Shown here: in pieces, positions 33,393 through 43,005 of the stretch
Numbering within the stretch: position 1 is the stretch's first letter
Layout of the letters: the number at the start of each line of letters is the position of its first letter
Source: Bradyrhizobium sp. CB3481
GTDB lineage: Bacteria > Pseudomonadota > Alphaproteobacteria > Rhizobiales > Xanthobacteraceae
Direction: 5' to 3'
NCBI RefSeq assembly: GCF_029714305.1
Contig: NZ_CP121647.1
Span: 1,136,501-1,200,500, forward strand
DNA: 64,000 bases
Made by a program: the position numbers and the translations under genes
Notes under the pieces: model-generated
The model's input: the letters and a program-made list of their open reading frames with translations, nothing else
Told to the model about the DNA's origin: nothing
Database searches by the model: none

Positions 33393-34901
33393 TCACGCCC
33401 CCTCATCCAGTGCGACCAGTTCGCGCTTCCTGCGCAGCGCCGGCAACAGCGGGCCGATCAGCAGCACGACCGCCAATGCGAGGCAGGCGGCGGAGATCGG
33501 CCGCTCGATGAAGGTCATCAGATTGCCCTGCGAGAGGATCAGCGATTTGCGCAAATTGTTCTCCAGCATCGGCCCCAGCACAAAGGCTAGCACCAGCGGC
33601 GCCGGCTCGTAGCCGAGCTTGCGCATGAAATAGCCGATGATGCCGAACGCGATCATCACATAGACGTCGAACACGTTGTTGCTACTGCAATAGACGCCGA
33701 TGATGGTGAACAGGATGATCAGGGGGAACAGGATGTTGTAGGGCAGCTTGAGCAGCTGCACCCACATGCCGATCATCGGCAGGTTGAGCACCAGCAGCAT
33801 CAGGTTGCCGATATACATAGAGGCGACGATGCCCCAGAACAGGCCAGGGTTCTGCGTGATCATCAGCGGTCCCGGCTGCAGCCCGTGAATGACGAAGGCG
33901 CCGAGCAACAGCGCCATCACCACGTTCGGCGGAATGCCGAGCGTCATCAGGGGAATGAAGGCGCCGCCGGCCGCGGCGTTGTTGGCAGCTTCAGGCCCCG
34001 CCACGCCCTCGATCGCACCGTTGCCGAAGCGCTCCGGCGTTTTCGACAGCCGTTTCTCCAGCGCGTACGAGCCAAAAGAGGCGACCACGGCACCGCCGCC
34101 CGGCAGGATACCGAGCAGGAAACCCAAGAGCGTGCCGCGCGACATCGGGCCGACACTGGCCTTCCAGTCTTCCCGGCTGGGCAGCAGATGAGAGATCCTG
34201 GTGTTGATGATGTCGCGCTTGATGACTTGCTCGGTGTTCAGCAGCACTTCGGCCACGCCGAACAGGCCCATCACGACCGGCACGAGGCCGATGCCGTCGA
34301 TCAGCTCGACCCGGCCGAAGGTCAGGCGCGGCTGCGCGTTGATGCTGTCGAGCCCGATCAGCCCGAGCACGACGCCGATGCAGGCCATCAACAGCGCCTT
34401 CGCCATCGAGCCCTGGGTCAGGAAGGTCAGCACCACGAGGCCGAGCACCATCAGGCTGAAATATTCGGCCGGGCCGAACGCGATCGCGACGCTGGCGAGC
34501 TTGGGCGCCACCAGCATCAGCGCGATCAGCGCGAATGTGCCGGCGAAGAACGAGCCGAACGCGGCAATGCCGAGCGCCGGGCCCGCGCGGCCCTGCTTCG
34601 CCATCTGGTGGCCGTCGATGCAGGTGACGACGGAGGCGGCCTCGCCAGGAATGTTGACCAGGATCGAGGTGGTCGAGCCGCCATACATCGAGCCGTAATA
34701 GATGCCGGCCATCATGATGATGCCGGATTCCGGGGTGCCCGACAGCGTGATCGGCAAGAGCAACGACATCGCCGAAATCGGCCCGATGCCGGGCAGCACG
34801 CCGACCAGCGTGCCGATGAAAACGCCGATGAAGCAGTAGAGCAGGTTGATCGGCAGCAGCGCGACGCCAAATCCGTGCGCGACATTGATGAGCGTATCCA
34901 T
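33393..34901 (-). CDS. tctA: Tripartite tricarboxylate transporter, large permease subunit TctA
   Basis: 502 aa with about 11-12 membrane segments. TctA signatures are [16 protein letters not shown] in the N-terminal half, the loop [20 protein letters not shown], and the repeated-half [21 protein letters not shown]. TctA is the transporting subunit of TTT systems, which use a high-affinity periplasmic binding protein to import organic acids by secondary transport. It begins 7 bp after tctB. Confidence 0.92.
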   Translation of the reverse strand: MDTLINVAHGFGVALLPINLLYCFIGVFIGTLVGVLPGIGPISAMSLLLPITLSGTPESGIIMMAGIYYGSMYGGSTTSILVNIPGEAASVVTCIDGHQMAKQGRAGPALGIAAFGSFFAGTFALIALMLVAPKLASVAIAFGPAEYFSLMVLGLVVLTFLTQGSMAKALLMACIGVVLGLIGLDSINAQPRLTFGRVELIDGIGLVPVVMGLFGVAEVLLNTEQVIKRDIINTRISHLLPSREDWKASVGPMSRGTLLGFLLGILPGGGAVVASFGSYALEKRLSKTPERFGNGAIEGVAGPEAANNAAAGGAFIPLMTLGIPPNVVMALLLGAFVIHGLQPGPLMITQNPGLFWGIVASMYIGNLMLLVLNLPMIGMWVQLLKLPYNILFPLIILFTIIGVYCSSNNVFDVYVMIAFGIIGYFMRKLGYEPAPLVLAFVLGPMLENNLRKSLILSQGNLMTFIERPISAACLALAVVLLIGPLLPALRRKRELVALDEGA

Positions 34902-34908
34902 GGCGCGG

Positions 34909-35394
34909 TCAACCGATTTCGAACATGCCGGAGGGTAACTGGATCAGGAGCAGACGCTTGAGGATCCACCACATGCCGAGCGGCACCAATAACGCGATCG
35001 GAATGGCGAGCGGCCAGCGCACCGGGTCGATCAACCGCAATAACAGCAGCATCAGCGGGATCGACGATAGCAGGAAGCCGAGTGGGTTGAGCGCAAAGGC
35101 GAATGCGGCGAGGCAAGCGATCACGATGATGGGTTTGGTCCAGCGTGTGTTCCGCCAGCGCTCGCCGAAGGTCGGGCCGCCCTCGGTGATAGAAGAGATG
35201 ATGATCGTAGCTGATAACAAGCACATCAGGATGCCCGTATAGAACAGGACGTAACCCGAGCCCGGGTCGTTGATGGTGCCGAGCTTGAGCTTGAGCCCGG
35301 ACCAGATCACGAAGCCGCCGAGTGCAAGGCCGATCAGACCGCCCCACAGTTCGGAGTTATTGAGGCGAAATTTGACGTTGGATTGATCGCTCAT
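34909..35394 (-). CDS. tctB: Tripartite tricarboxylate transporter, small permease subunit TctB
   Basis: 161 aa from the ATG at 35392-35394; upstream frame extends into a repeat. Four membrane segments (about 18-36, 46-65, 85-105 and 115-140), the usual topology for TctB. A conserved GSGYVLFYTGILMCL follows the first helix. It is sandwiched between tctC and tctA in the order tctC-tctB-tctA. Confidence 0.87.
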   Translation of the reverse strand: MSDQSNVKFRLNNSELWGGLIGLALGGFVIWSGLKLKLGTINDPGSGYVLFYTGILMCLLSATIIISSITEGGPTFGERWRNTRWTKPIIVIACLAAFAFALNPLGFLLSSIPLMLLLLRLIDPVRWPLAIPIALLVPLGMWWILKRLLLIQLPSGMFEIG

Positions 35395-35410
35395 TGGGTA
35401 CTCTCTCAGC

Positions 35411-35548
35411 CGTTCCCCGGACGCTGCGCAGCACGCAAGTGATGCGCTGCAGAGCCGGGGCCCATGTGTTTGCGGGCATATCCGGGAGCGCAGTGGGTCC
35501 CGGCTCTGCGGAGCAGCGCTCGCGCGCTGCACCGCGTCCGGGACACGG
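35411..35548. repeat. Palindromic intergenic repeat, family A copy 2
   Basis: CGTTCCCCGGACGC at 35411-35424 and GCGTCCGGGACACGG at 35534-35548 form the ends; GCTGCAGAGCCGGGGCCCA and TGGGTCCCGGCTCTGCGG form the inner arms. It lies between tctC and tctB inside the transporter operon and could reduce expression of the permease genes relative to the binding protein. Confidence 0.8.
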
Positions 35549-35554
35549 CCGAAA

Positions 35555-36526
35555 CTAGTTCGTCTTCTTTCCCAGTCCGAGCCTCTCGACCACCTTGCGC
35601 TCTGACTCGGTCACCTCGACGACGAACTTCTTGTAGTCCTCGGTGCTCTTGTAGTTCGGCACCATGTCGAACTTGGCGAGCGTTGCGATCACGGCCGGAT
35701 CGTCCAGCGCCTTCTTGAAGGCGTCATGCAGCTTGGCGACGATCTTCGGGTCCATTCCCTTCGGTCCAGCGATGCCAAACGGGGAATCATAGACCATGGG
35801 ATAGCCGAGCTCCTTCAGTGTCGGCACGTTTGGAAAGTTCGGCGAGCGCTCCGAGGTCCACACCATCAACAGCCGGAGCTTGCCGGCATCGACCAGTGGC
35901 CGCCAGCCGGTCGAATCCGCTTGCAGCATGGTGTGCTGGCCCAGCACAGCGGCGTTGGTCTCCGCACCGCCCTTGAACGGCACCTGCGTCAGCTTGATGC
36001 CGGCCATGCCGGCGATCTGCTCCATGCCGATATGCAGCGACGTGCCGGCGCCCGGCGTTGCGTAGGTCACCTTGCCAGGGTTCTGCTTGGCGTAGTCGAT
36101 CACGTCCTGCCAGGTCTTGAATGGCGACTCGGCGCTGGTGGTGACGCCGAACGTATAGCCGGTGAGGTGGACGATGTAGGTGAAATCCTTCTCCGGATTC
36201 CACGAGACTTCCTGCATCAAGGGCAGGCGGAACACGGTGATCGGAATCTGCGCGATGGTGTAGCCGTCGGGCTTCGCAGCGGCCGCCATGGTGGCCGGGC
36301 CGACCGTGCCGCCGCCACCGGCCTTGTTGTCGATTGCGATCGGTTGCCCCAGGATCTTGGAGGCGCTTTCGGCAATCGCCCGCATCGAGATGTCGGTCGA
36401 GCCGCCCGCCGGCCATGGCACGATCAGCGTAATCGGTTTGGTCGGATATTCCTGCGCGCCGGCGGCTGCCGAGATCAGCCAGCCGATGGCGGCGACAGCG
36501 ATCGTTAAATGACTGCGTCGCAACAT
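35555..36526 (-). CDS. tctC: Tripartite tricarboxylate transporter, periplasmic binding protein TctC
   Basis: 323 aa with a signal peptide (LTIAVAAIGWLISAAAGAQ). The mature protein starts EYPTKPITLIVPWPAGGSTD, the standard TctC/Bug opening, with the ligand loop YATPGAGTSLHIG in the middle. It captures a carboxylate or related solute in the periplasm and delivers it to TctAB. It is the first gene of the operon; its promoter should be in the 271-bp gap after the DadA-like gene. Confidence 0.92.
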   Translation of the reverse strand: MLRRSHLTIAVAAIGWLISAAAGAQEYPTKPITLIVPWPAGGSTDISMRAIAESASKILGQPIAIDNKAGGGGTVGPATMAAAAKPDGYTIAQIPITVFRLPLMQEVSWNPEKDFTYIVHLTGYTFGVTTSAESPFKTWQDVIDYAKQNPGKVTYATPGAGTSLHIGMEQIAGMAGIKLTQVPFKGGAETNAAVLGQHTMLQADSTGWRPLVDAGKLRLLMVWTSERSPNFPNVPTLKELGYPMVYDSPFGIAGPKGMDPKIVAKLHDAFKKALDDPAVIATLAKFDMVPNYKSTEDYKKFVVEVTESERKVVERLGLGKKTN

Positions 36527-36797
36527 GATGCACTACTCCCCGTCGGCCTCTTTTTAGCTAGGCGCGTTTGTTTTCCTTCCCGTCAGCAATCTTCCCCGAA
36601 ATCGGCGTAGAAGAAAAGCTTATTGACCAGCGGCGTTATGCGCTGTCGGCGCGGTAATCGGCTGTAGAGGCAGGTGCGACAATTGGCCTGACGCGGCCAT
36701 CCCGAGCTACGGAATTTGCCGTGCGCTCGGGCATGTCGGGCACATTCCAGGGACCGGCTGGGGAGCGGTTCCGTCCCTTCGCAAATGTCAGCTTCGG

Positions 36798-38060
36798 CTA
36801 GGCAGCGCGCCGCAGCGCGAATGGGCTCGTTTCGGTGGCCGGGCGCTTGCGCTCGATCATGTCGGCTGTCAGCCGAGCGCTGCCGCAGGCCAGTGTCCAG
36901 CCGAGCATGCCATGCCCTGAGTTGATGAAGAGCCCCTCGAGCGGCGACCAGCCGATGATCGGCCGACTGTCGGGCGTGGCGGGACGAAGCCCGCACCATG
37001 GCGCGATGTCCCCGGCCGCTTCGATCCCGAGCAGTTCGGCCGCGGCGCGGCGCAGGATGTCGATGCGTCCGCCATCGAGGGTCATGTCATTGCTTTCGAG
37101 ATCGGCGATGCCGGCAATCCTGACCGCGGATCGTCCATCGCGCGCGAGCGGCGCGAACACCAGCTTGCGCGCCATGTCGGTGATGCTGTGCCGAAGAACG
37201 CGCGCCTGCGGCGGCGGCGCAAGCGTGATGCTGTAGCCCTTGAGTGGGTAGATCGGCAGATAGAAACCGCAGGCGCGGGCGAATGCGCCGGATGCTGCGC
37301 CCATGCACAGGACGAAATGGTCCGCCGCTATCTGCCCCTTGCCGGTATCGACGGCAACCAGTCGGCCGCCGGCGCGAACCGGCCCGATGATGGGCGTATC
37401 AAGCAACCACTCGACATTGCGTCGTTGCCTCAACCGAACTGTCAGGGCGGCGCAGAACGCCGCGCAATCGCCGACCTGCTCCGAGGCGGTAAAGATGCCG
37501 CCTGCGAGTTGGTCAGCATCGAGTTGCAGCGCCGGCTCCAGTGCGAGGCATTCAGCCGCGGACAGGATCTGCTGGCCATGCTCCTCGCCGGCCGCGACGA
37601 CGCTGCGGCATGCCGTTTTGAATTCGCGCGCTGAGCGATGGATCACCAGCTTGCCGGCGGTGCGCAGGCCGAACGACAGGCGCAGGTTTTGCGTCAATCG
37701 CGTCAATTCGCTCCGGCTCAGGGCGGCGAGCGCGAGCTGCGCCGCCACGGTCTCGCGCACGGCTCCCGGCCGGCAGGCGAGGAGGAATCGCGCGGCCCAG
37801 GAAATCAGCGCGGGATCGAGGCCGGCGCGGATGCGCATCGGCGAATTCCGCGACAGCAATAGCGACGGTAGTTTTTTCAGCGTTGCCGGCGAGGCCAGCG
37901 GCGCCACGAAGGCGTAAGAGAGTTGGGCGCCGTTGGCGGCGCTGGCGTCTTTCGCAGTCGAAGCATGCCGATCGACGATGACGACGTCGTATCCGGCCTC
38001 AGCAAGACACCATGCCGTCGTCAACCCGATGACGCCGGCGCCCAGTATGCAGATTTTCAT
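36798..38060 (-). CDS. DadA-like D-amino-acid dehydrogenase (FAD-dependent)
   Basis: 420 aa from the ATG at 38058-38060. It opens with MKICILGAGVIGLTTAWCLAEAG (FAD dinucleotide fold; GxGxxG) and VDRHASTAKDASAANGAQLSY, which is the DadA pattern. Other points are LALEPAL, LPIYPLKGYSITL and the closing GLFINSGHGMLGWTLA. DadA-type enzymes oxidise D-amino acids to 2-oxo acids and ammonia and pass electrons to the membrane. The cluster context (LysR regulator, amino-acid ABC transporter, D-amino-acid transaminase) supports that role. Confidence 0.87.
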   Translation of the reverse strand: MKICILGAGVIGLTTAWCLAEAGYDVVIVDRHASTAKDASAANGAQLSYAFVAPLASPATLKKLPSLLLSRNSPMRIRAGLDPALISWAARFLLACRPGAVRETVAAQLALAALSRSELTRLTQNLRLSFGLRTAGKLVIHRSAREFKTACRSVVAAGEEHGQQILSAAECLALEPALQLDADQLAGGIFTASEQVGDCAAFCAALTVRLRQRRNVEWLLDTPIIGPVRAGGRLVAVDTGKGQIAADHFVLCMGAASGAFARACGFYLPIYPLKGYSITLAPPPQARVLRHSITDMARKLVFAPLARDGRSAVRIAGIADLESNDMTLDGGRIDILRRAAAELLGIEAAGDIAPWCGLRPATPDSRPIIGWSPLEGLFINSGHGMLGWTLACGSARLTADMIERKRPATETSPFALRRAA

Positions 38061-38168
38061 GTCGAGCTCACATCCAGGTAATCGCCCCCTTGAAGAGGAG
38101 ATCGGGCAAGGGTTGTCGCCGGCCAGATTAAGGCCCCTGGAGGCCGCCATTGATGCCAAATCTGCATG

Positions 38169-38183
38169 ATGCAAAATTTGCAT
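38169..38183. promoter_or_regulatory. LysR-box candidate 1 (ATGCAAA-A-TTTGCAT)
   Basis: A perfect 7+1+7 palindrome containing the T-N11-A signature of LysR-type regulators. It lies 109 bp upstream of the DadA-like start and shares the half-site ATGCAA/TTGCAT with site 2. Confidence 0.65.
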
Positions 38184-38291
38184 AACCTGCCCGGGGCATG
38201 GCAGGTTAGCGCAAGCGCGGGTGCGATAGAGCCGACATGACAACGCGGGAATCAGCGGGAAATACTACGGTGGAGGTGGCAAAGCGGGGCG

Positions 38292-38306
38292 ATGCAAAGG
38301 TTGCAT
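38292..38306. promoter_or_regulatory. LysR-box candidate 2 (ATGCAA-AGG-TTGCAT)
   Basis: A perfect 6+3+6 palindrome with T-N11-A, 123 bp from site 1 and about 158 bp before the lysR start. Both sites lie in the 403-bp divergent region between the DadA-like gene and the regulator, which otherwise shows no gene. Confidence 0.62.
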
Positions 38307-38463
38307 TGGCCATCGTGCAGGCCGCTCCGCTAGGTTCGCCGGCATGGGGCTTCACGTTTCATACCGAGAACCCGCGCCGGTTGGCGTCTACGGCCCGGGG
38401 CTGTTTCAAGGGCAACTCCAGGATGGCGGTGGCGCGACGATCGCCGGCAATGCGGGGAGCATG

Positions 38464-39441
38464 ATGGAGCTGCGCTGGCTTCAGGATTTTCTGATGGTGG
38501 CCGAGACCGGCAATTTCACGCGTGCGGCGGAGAAGCGGAATACGTCGCAGGCGGCGTTCAGCCGCCGCATCAAGTCGTTGGAGGCGTGGCTTGGCTTCGA
38601 CCTGATCGACCGCAGCGTCTATCCGACGCAGCTCACGCCGCAAGGCGAGCGCTTTCGCGAGCACGCCGGCGAGCTGTTGCGGCAGATGCTCGACAGCCGC
38701 GACGAACTCGGCGGCGGCAAGCCGCTCCATCGCAACGAGCACATCCGCATCGCGCTGCCGTTCGCGATGGCGACCGCGCGGCTGCCGCAATGGTGGCAGG
38801 CCTGGTCACAGGAGCAGCGGCTGAGCTGTTCGGTCGTGGTCGGCAACATTCACGATCTCGTCACGTCGCTGGTGTCGGACAACGCCGATATTCTGATCTG
38901 CTATCACCACGCCCAGCAGCCGATCCATCTCGACCCCGATCGTTACGAACGTGTGACGCTAGGCACTGAATTCCTGCGGCCGTATGCCAGCGAAGCGCTG
39001 GTTGCAAAAGGCGGCGCGTCGCTACCCGGCCGGGCGTCACATCCGCTGCCACTCCTCATGTATTCGCCCGGTGTCTATTTCGCCCGCTTGGTCGATCTCA
39101 TCTTGGAGGGCAACCCCATTTCCGGCGTCCGGGTCATCGAAAGTGACATGTCCGACGTCCTCTGCGGCATGGCGCTGGCTGGCCGCGGCGTGGCTTGGTT
39201 AACGGAAGGCACCGCAGCGGCCTTGGGCCGGAAGCGGCTGGTCCCGATCGGTGGCGACAAATGGGCGTTGCCTTTGTCTTTAGTCGCATTCAGGGGTCGA
39301 ATGCATGATGGCCAACGGGCACTAAATCTGTTTTGGTCCGAATTGTGCAGGCATAGTGCCGCGCATGCCGGGGGCGGTCTTGCCAGGACTGGTTCGAGAC
39401 TGGTTCGAGGCCGCCGGCCAAACGGCCCGGCAAGTTGCTGA
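38464..39441 (+). CDS. LysR-family transcriptional regulator
   Basis: 325 aa from the second of two adjacent ATGs (38461, 38464), the one better spaced from GGGGAG. The N-terminal winged helix is ELRWLQDFLMVAETGNFTRAAEKRN..., continuing SRRIKSLEAWLGFDLIDR, standard for LysR. The effector domain runs from about 95 to 290. It is divergent from the DadA-like gene and directly upstream of the amino-acid ABC genes, so it probably controls both, through the ATGCAA-N3-TTGCAT boxes. The last ~30 residues are Arg/Gly-rich and outside the usual domain. Confidence 0.87.
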   Translation: MELRWLQDFLMVAETGNFTRAAEKRNTSQAAFSRRIKSLEAWLGFDLIDRSVYPTQLTPQGERFREHAGELLRQMLDSRDELGGGKPLHRNEHIRIALPFAMATARLPQWWQAWSQEQRLSCSVVVGNIHDLVTSLVSDNADILICYHHAQQPIHLDPDRYERVTLGTEFLRPYASEALVAKGGASLPGRASHPLPLLMYSPGVYFARLVDLILEGNPISGVRVIESDMSDVLCGMALAGRGVAWLTEGTAAALGRKRLVPIGGDKWALPLSLVAFRGRMHDGQRALNLFWSELCRHSAAHAGGGLARTGSRLVRGRRPNGPASC

Positions 39442-39449
39442 GTTAGGGT

Positions 39450-39465
39450 GGATGAGCGATCATCC
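39450..39465. promoter_or_regulatory. Palindrome before the amino-acid binding protein gene
   Basis: GGATGA-GCGA-TCATCC, a 6+4+6 palindrome in the 48-bp gap between lysR and the binding-protein gene. It differs from the LysR boxes. It could be an operator or a weak hairpin; nothing else distinguishes the two. Confidence 0.35.
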
Positions 39466-39489
39466 GAAACCTTTTGAGGGAGAAGTTAC

Positions 39490-40401
39490 GTGAAACATCG
39501 TCAGATTATCGGCTGTCTGCTCGCGGGTGCGTTGTGCACCACCCCGGCAATGGCCCAGGGACTCACCGGGACGTTGAAGAACGTCAAGGAGACCGGGGCC
39601 ATCACGCTCGGATACCGCGACTCCTCGATTCCATTCTCCTATCTCGACGACAACCAGAAGCCGATCGGCTACGCCATGGACATCTGCTACAAGATCGTCG
39701 ATGCCGTGAAGAAGGAGCTCAAGCTCGACAAGCTCGAGGTCAAGCTCAACCCGGTGACGTCGTCGACGCGCATTCCGTTGCTTGCCAACGGCACCATCGA
39801 TCTTGAATGCGGTTCGACCACCAACAATACCGAGCGCCAGAAGCAGATTGCCTACACCAACACGCACTTCCTGACCGCAAGCCGCTACGTCACCAAGAAG
39901 GCGAGCAAGATCAATTCGATCGATGATCTCAAGGGCAAGTCGGTGGTTTCCACCGCCGGCACCACCAACATCAAGCAGCTCACCGAAGCCAACGCGGCGC
40001 GCAGCCTCAACATCAACATCATCCCGGCCAAGGATCATGCCGAGGCGTTCCTGATGGTGGAAACCGACCGCGCGGTGGCGTTCGTGATGGACGACATCCT
40101 GCTCGCGAGCCTGGTCGCCGGCTCGAAGGCGCCGGGTGATTACGTGATCTCCAAGGACGCATTCTCCAAGCCCGAGCCTTACGGCATCATGCTGCGCAAG
40201 GACGATCCGGCCTTCAAGAAGGTGGTCGATGCGGCAACGGCTGCGCTCTACACCGGCGGCGAGGGCCAGAAGATCTATGACAAGTGGTTCACGCAGAAGA
40301 TTCCGCCCAAGGGGCTGAACCTCAACGTGCCGATCAGCTCCGAGCTGAAGAACGAGTTTGCGAAGCCGTCCGATTCGCCGGATCCGGATTCGTATAAGTA
40401 A
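39490..40401 (+). CDS. gltI: Amino-acid ABC transporter, periplasmic binding protein (GltI-like)
   Basis: 303 aa with a signal peptide (CLLAGALCTTPAMAQ). SBP family 3 features: TLKNVKETGAITLGYRDSSIPFSY at the mature N-terminus, GYAMDICYKIVDAVKKEL, then the ECGSTTNN loop and VSTAGTTNIKQL. These fit the glutamate/aspartate-type GltI group. The ligand could also be a D-amino acid or glutamate derivative, given the neighbours. AGGGAGAAG precedes the GTG/ATG start. A terminator separates it from the permease genes. Confidence 0.87.
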   Translation: MKHRQIIGCLLAGALCTTPAMAQGLTGTLKNVKETGAITLGYRDSSIPFSYLDDNQKPIGYAMDICYKIVDAVKKELKLDKLEVKLNPVTSSTRIPLLANGTIDLECGSTTNNTERQKQIAYTNTHFLTASRYVTKKASKINSIDDLKGKSVVSTAGTTNIKQLTEANAARSLNINIIPAKDHAEAFLMVETDRAVAFVMDDILLASLVAGSKAPGDYVISKDAFSKPEPYGIMLRKDDPAFKKVVDAATAALYTGGEGQKIYDKWFTQKIPPKGLNLNVPISSELKNEFAKPSDSPDPDSYK

Positions 40402-40557
40402 GGAAATAGTGATCCTCATGGTGAGCAGGCGCGTGAGCGCCGTCTCCGGACGATGCTTTGCATCGCCGGGCGAATCCATGAGGCCACAGTCGGGCCTTCA
40501 TCCTTCGAGACGCGGCGAAGACGCCGCTCCTCAGGATGAGGGTCTCCAGTCCGCAAC

Positions 40558-40595
40558 AGTCCGGCCATTTTGAAGTTCAGAATGGCCGGACTTTT
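40558..40595 (+). terminator. Rho-independent terminator within the transporter operon
   Basis: AGTCCGGCCATT (40558-40569) and AATGGCCGGACT (40581-40592) form a perfect 12-bp stem with an 11-nt loop, then TTTT. It is located between the binding-protein gene and the permease genes, so partial read-through would give much more binding protein than permease. Just upstream (40499-40538) is a CATCCT...AGGATG repeat of a type scattered in related genomes. Confidence 0.78.
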
Positions 40596-40687
40596 GCATA
40601 TGCGGTAGTAATAGGCGTTGGTAATAAGTGTTGTGATGCATAGGCGTCGGTGACCGGGGGGTACCGGCGTTTCGGGCGGGGGACTTC

Positions 40688-41419
40688 GTGAACTATAACT
40701 GGAACTGGCACATATTCTTTGAGCCGAATCCGACCGGGGCGGGCACCTATCTCGACCTGCTGGTGTCAGGACTATGGCTGACCGTCAAGACGGCGCTGCT
40801 GGCCTGGATCATCGCGCTGATCTTCGGCACGATCATCGGCATCCTGCGCTCGCTGCCGTCGAAGACGGCGTCGTGGATCGGCTTTTGCTATGTCGAATTT
40901 TTCCGCAACATGCCGCTGCTGGTGCAGCTGTTTCTCTGGTTCTTCGTGCTGCCCGAGCTGTTGCCGCGCGCCGCCGGGCTCTGGCTGAAGCAGCTTCCGA
41001 ACGCGCCGTTCTGGACGGCTGCGATCGGTGTCGGGCTGTTCATGTCGGCGCGCGTCGCCGTGCAGCTCGCCGCGGGCATCGCTTCGCTGCCGCGCGGCCA
41101 GAAGCAGGCCGCGACCGCGCTCGGGCTGACCCTGACGCAAGGCTACCGCTACGTGCTGCTGCCGATGGCGTTTCGCATCATCATGCCGCCGCTGACGTCC
41201 GAATTCCTCAACACGGTCAAGAACACTTCCGTCGCGATCACCATCGGCCTGATCGAGCTCACCGGCCAGGCACGCGCGATGCAGGAGTTTTCGTTCCAGG
41301 TGTTCGAGGCCTTCACCGCCGCGACCATCATGTATCTCGCGATCAACATCATCGTCGTCACCGGCATGCGCTTCCTCGAACGCAGCCTGGCGATCCCCGG
41401 CTATATCACGGGGAAATGA
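40688..41419 (+). CDS. gltJ: Amino-acid ABC transporter permease (GltJ-like)
   Basis: 243 aa, five membrane segments. HisMQ-family features: VEFFRNMPLLVQLFLWFF and the EAA loop AAGIASLPRGQKQAATALGL. The polar N-terminus starts NYNWNWHIFFEP, as in GltJ. It forms the channel with the next gene product. The end overlaps that gene's first ATG. Confidence 0.88.
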   Translation: MNYNWNWHIFFEPNPTGAGTYLDLLVSGLWLTVKTALLAWIIALIFGTIIGILRSLPSKTASWIGFCYVEFFRNMPLLVQLFLWFFVLPELLPRAAGLWLKQLPNAPFWTAAIGVGLFMSARVAVQLAAGIASLPRGQKQAATALGLTLTQGYRYVLLPMAFRIIMPPLTSEFLNTVKNTSVAITIGLIELTGQARAMQEFSFQVFEAFTAATIMYLAINIIVVTGMRFLERSLAIPGYITGK

Positions 41420-41421
41420 CG

Positions 41422-42114
41422 ATGTTCGGTAATCTCGATTTCGACGTCATCCGCCGCTCGCTGCCGTACCTGTTCCTTGACGGCATGAGTTTTACGCTGA
41501 TGCTGACCGGGCTGTCGGCGCTGGGCGGGCTGGTGTTCGGCACGCTGATCGCGCTGATGCGGCTCTCCAGCTACAGACTGCTCGGCCGCATCGCCGGGCT
41601 CTATGTCGACTTCATGCGCTCGCTGCCGCTGGTGCTCGTGATCTTCTGGTTCTATTTCCTGGTGCCCTATATCGGGCAGTGGCTGACCGGTGCGTCACGG
41701 CCGATTCGCGTCGGCGCGTTCACGTCCTCGCTCGTCACCTTCATCATGTTCGAGGCGGCCTATTTCTCCGAGATCATGCGCGCCGGCATCCAGTCGATTT
41801 CCAGGGGCCAGCCCGCGGCGGCGAGCGCGCTTGGGCTCACCTACAGCCAGAGCATGCGCTACGTCGTGCTGCCACAGGCGTTCCGCAACATGCTGCCGGT
41901 GCTGCTGACGCAGACCATCGTGCTGTTCCAGGACACCTCACTCGTCTACGTGCTGTCGATCCCGGATTTCCTCGGCGCCGCCAGCAAGGTGGCGCAGCGC
42001 GACGGACGGCTGGTCGAGATGTACCTGTTCGCCGCCGCGGTCTATTTTGCAATCTCCTGTGTCGCGTCCTGGGGCGTCCGGCGCCTGCAGGCACGCATTG
42101 CCATTGTTCGGTGA
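41422..42114 (+). CDS. gltK: Amino-acid ABC transporter permease (GltK-like)
   Basis: 230 aa from the ATG at 41422, six bases after GGGGAA; an ATG at 41416 overlapping the previous stop is the alternative. Five membrane segments, VDFMRSLPLVLVIFWFYF and the EAA loop RAGIQSISRGQPAAASALGL. It pairs with the upstream permease. Confidence 0.88.
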   Translation: MFGNLDFDVIRRSLPYLFLDGMSFTLMLTGLSALGGLVFGTLIALMRLSSYRLLGRIAGLYVDFMRSLPLVLVIFWFYFLVPYIGQWLTGASRPIRVGAFTSSLVTFIMFEAAYFSEIMRAGIQSISRGQPAAASALGLTYSQSMRYVVLPQAFRNMLPVLLTQTIVLFQDTSLVYVLSIPDFLGAASKVAQRDGRLVEMYLFAAAVYFAISCVASWGVRRLQARIAIVR

Positions 42115-42120
42115 TATCCA

Positions 42121-42852
42121 ATGATTGAAATCAGCCACATCAATAAATGGTACGGGCCGACCTTCCAGGTGCTGAAGGACTGCACCACCAGCGTCGCCAA
42201 GGGTGAGGTGGTGGTGGTCTGCGGCCCGTCGGGTTCCGGAAAGTCGACGCTGATCAAATGCGTCAACGCGCTGGAGCCGTTCCAGGAGGGCCAGATCATC
42301 CTCGACGGCATCAAGGTCAACGATCCCAAGACCGACCTGCCAAAACTGCGCGCCCGTGTCGGCATGGTGTTCCAGCATTTCGAGCTGTTCCCGCATCTGC
42401 GCATCATCGACAATCTCTGCCTCGCGCAGGAGAAGGTGCTGGGCCGTTCGCACGACGAAGCCGTCGCCAAGGGCAACAAGCTGCTCGAGCGGGTCGGCTT
42501 GACGGTGCACGCGAACAAGTATCCGGCCGAACTGTCCGGCGGCCAGCAGCAGCGCGTCGCGATCGCGCGGGCGCTCGCGATGGACCCGATCGCGATGCTG
42601 TTCGACGAGCCGACCTCGGCGCTCGACCCCGAGATGATCAGCGAGGTGCTCGACGTGATGGTCGATCTCGCCCATGAGGGCATGACCATGATGGTCGTCA
42701 CCCACGAAATGGGCTTTGCCAGCAAGGTCGCGCATCGCGTGATCTTCATGGACAAGGGCGAGATCGTTGAGGACGCGCAGAAGACCGATTTCTTCGGCAG
42801 CCCACGCAGCGAGCGTGCGCAAAAGTTTTTGTCGAAGATTCTGTCGCATTAA
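42121..42852 (+). CDS. gltL: Amino-acid ABC transporter ATP-binding protein (GltL-like)
   Basis: 243 aa. Walker [10 protein letters not shown] near residue 37, Q-loop in [11 protein letters not shown], signature LSGGQQQR, Walker [15 protein letters not shown], and the switch His in VVTHEMGF. Six bases separate it from the permease. It powers import of the amino acid bound by the protein encoded at 39490. Confidence 0.92.
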   Translation: MIEISHINKWYGPTFQVLKDCTTSVAKGEVVVVCGPSGSGKSTLIKCVNALEPFQEGQIILDGIKVNDPKTDLPKLRARVGMVFQHFELFPHLRIIDNLCLAQEKVLGRSHDEAVAKGNKLLERVGLTVHANKYPAELSGGQQQRVAIARALAMDPIAMLFDEPTSALDPEMISEVLDVMVDLAHEGMTMMVVTHEMGFASKVAHRVIFMDKGEIVEDAQKTDFFGSPRSERAQKFLSKILSH

Positions 42853-42870
42853 GGAGCAACGACCATCCGC

Positions 42871-42952
42871 GTCATTGCGAGGAGCGAAGCGACGAAGCAA
42901 TCCATTCTTTCGTCGCCGCTGGCATGGATTGCTTCGCTTCGCTCGCAATGAC
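42871..42952. repeat. Palindromic intergenic repeat, family C copy 1
   Basis: GTCATTGCGAGGAGCGAAGC...CAATCCA faces TGGATTGCTTCGCTTCGCTC...GCAATGAC. It resembles a repeat type scattered through many proteobacterial genomes. Copy 2 lies at 48113-48188. It sits between gltL and the transaminase gene. Confidence 0.8.
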
Positions 42953-43005
42953 GGCAGCCACAACGTCCGCCGCGGCGGCATCGCTATCTTTTAGGAGACT
43001 CTACC

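Noticed and set aside
33885..34961. 358-codon + strand frame
   Set aside because: Mirror frame of tctA, with composition dominated by Asp, Arg, His and Gln.
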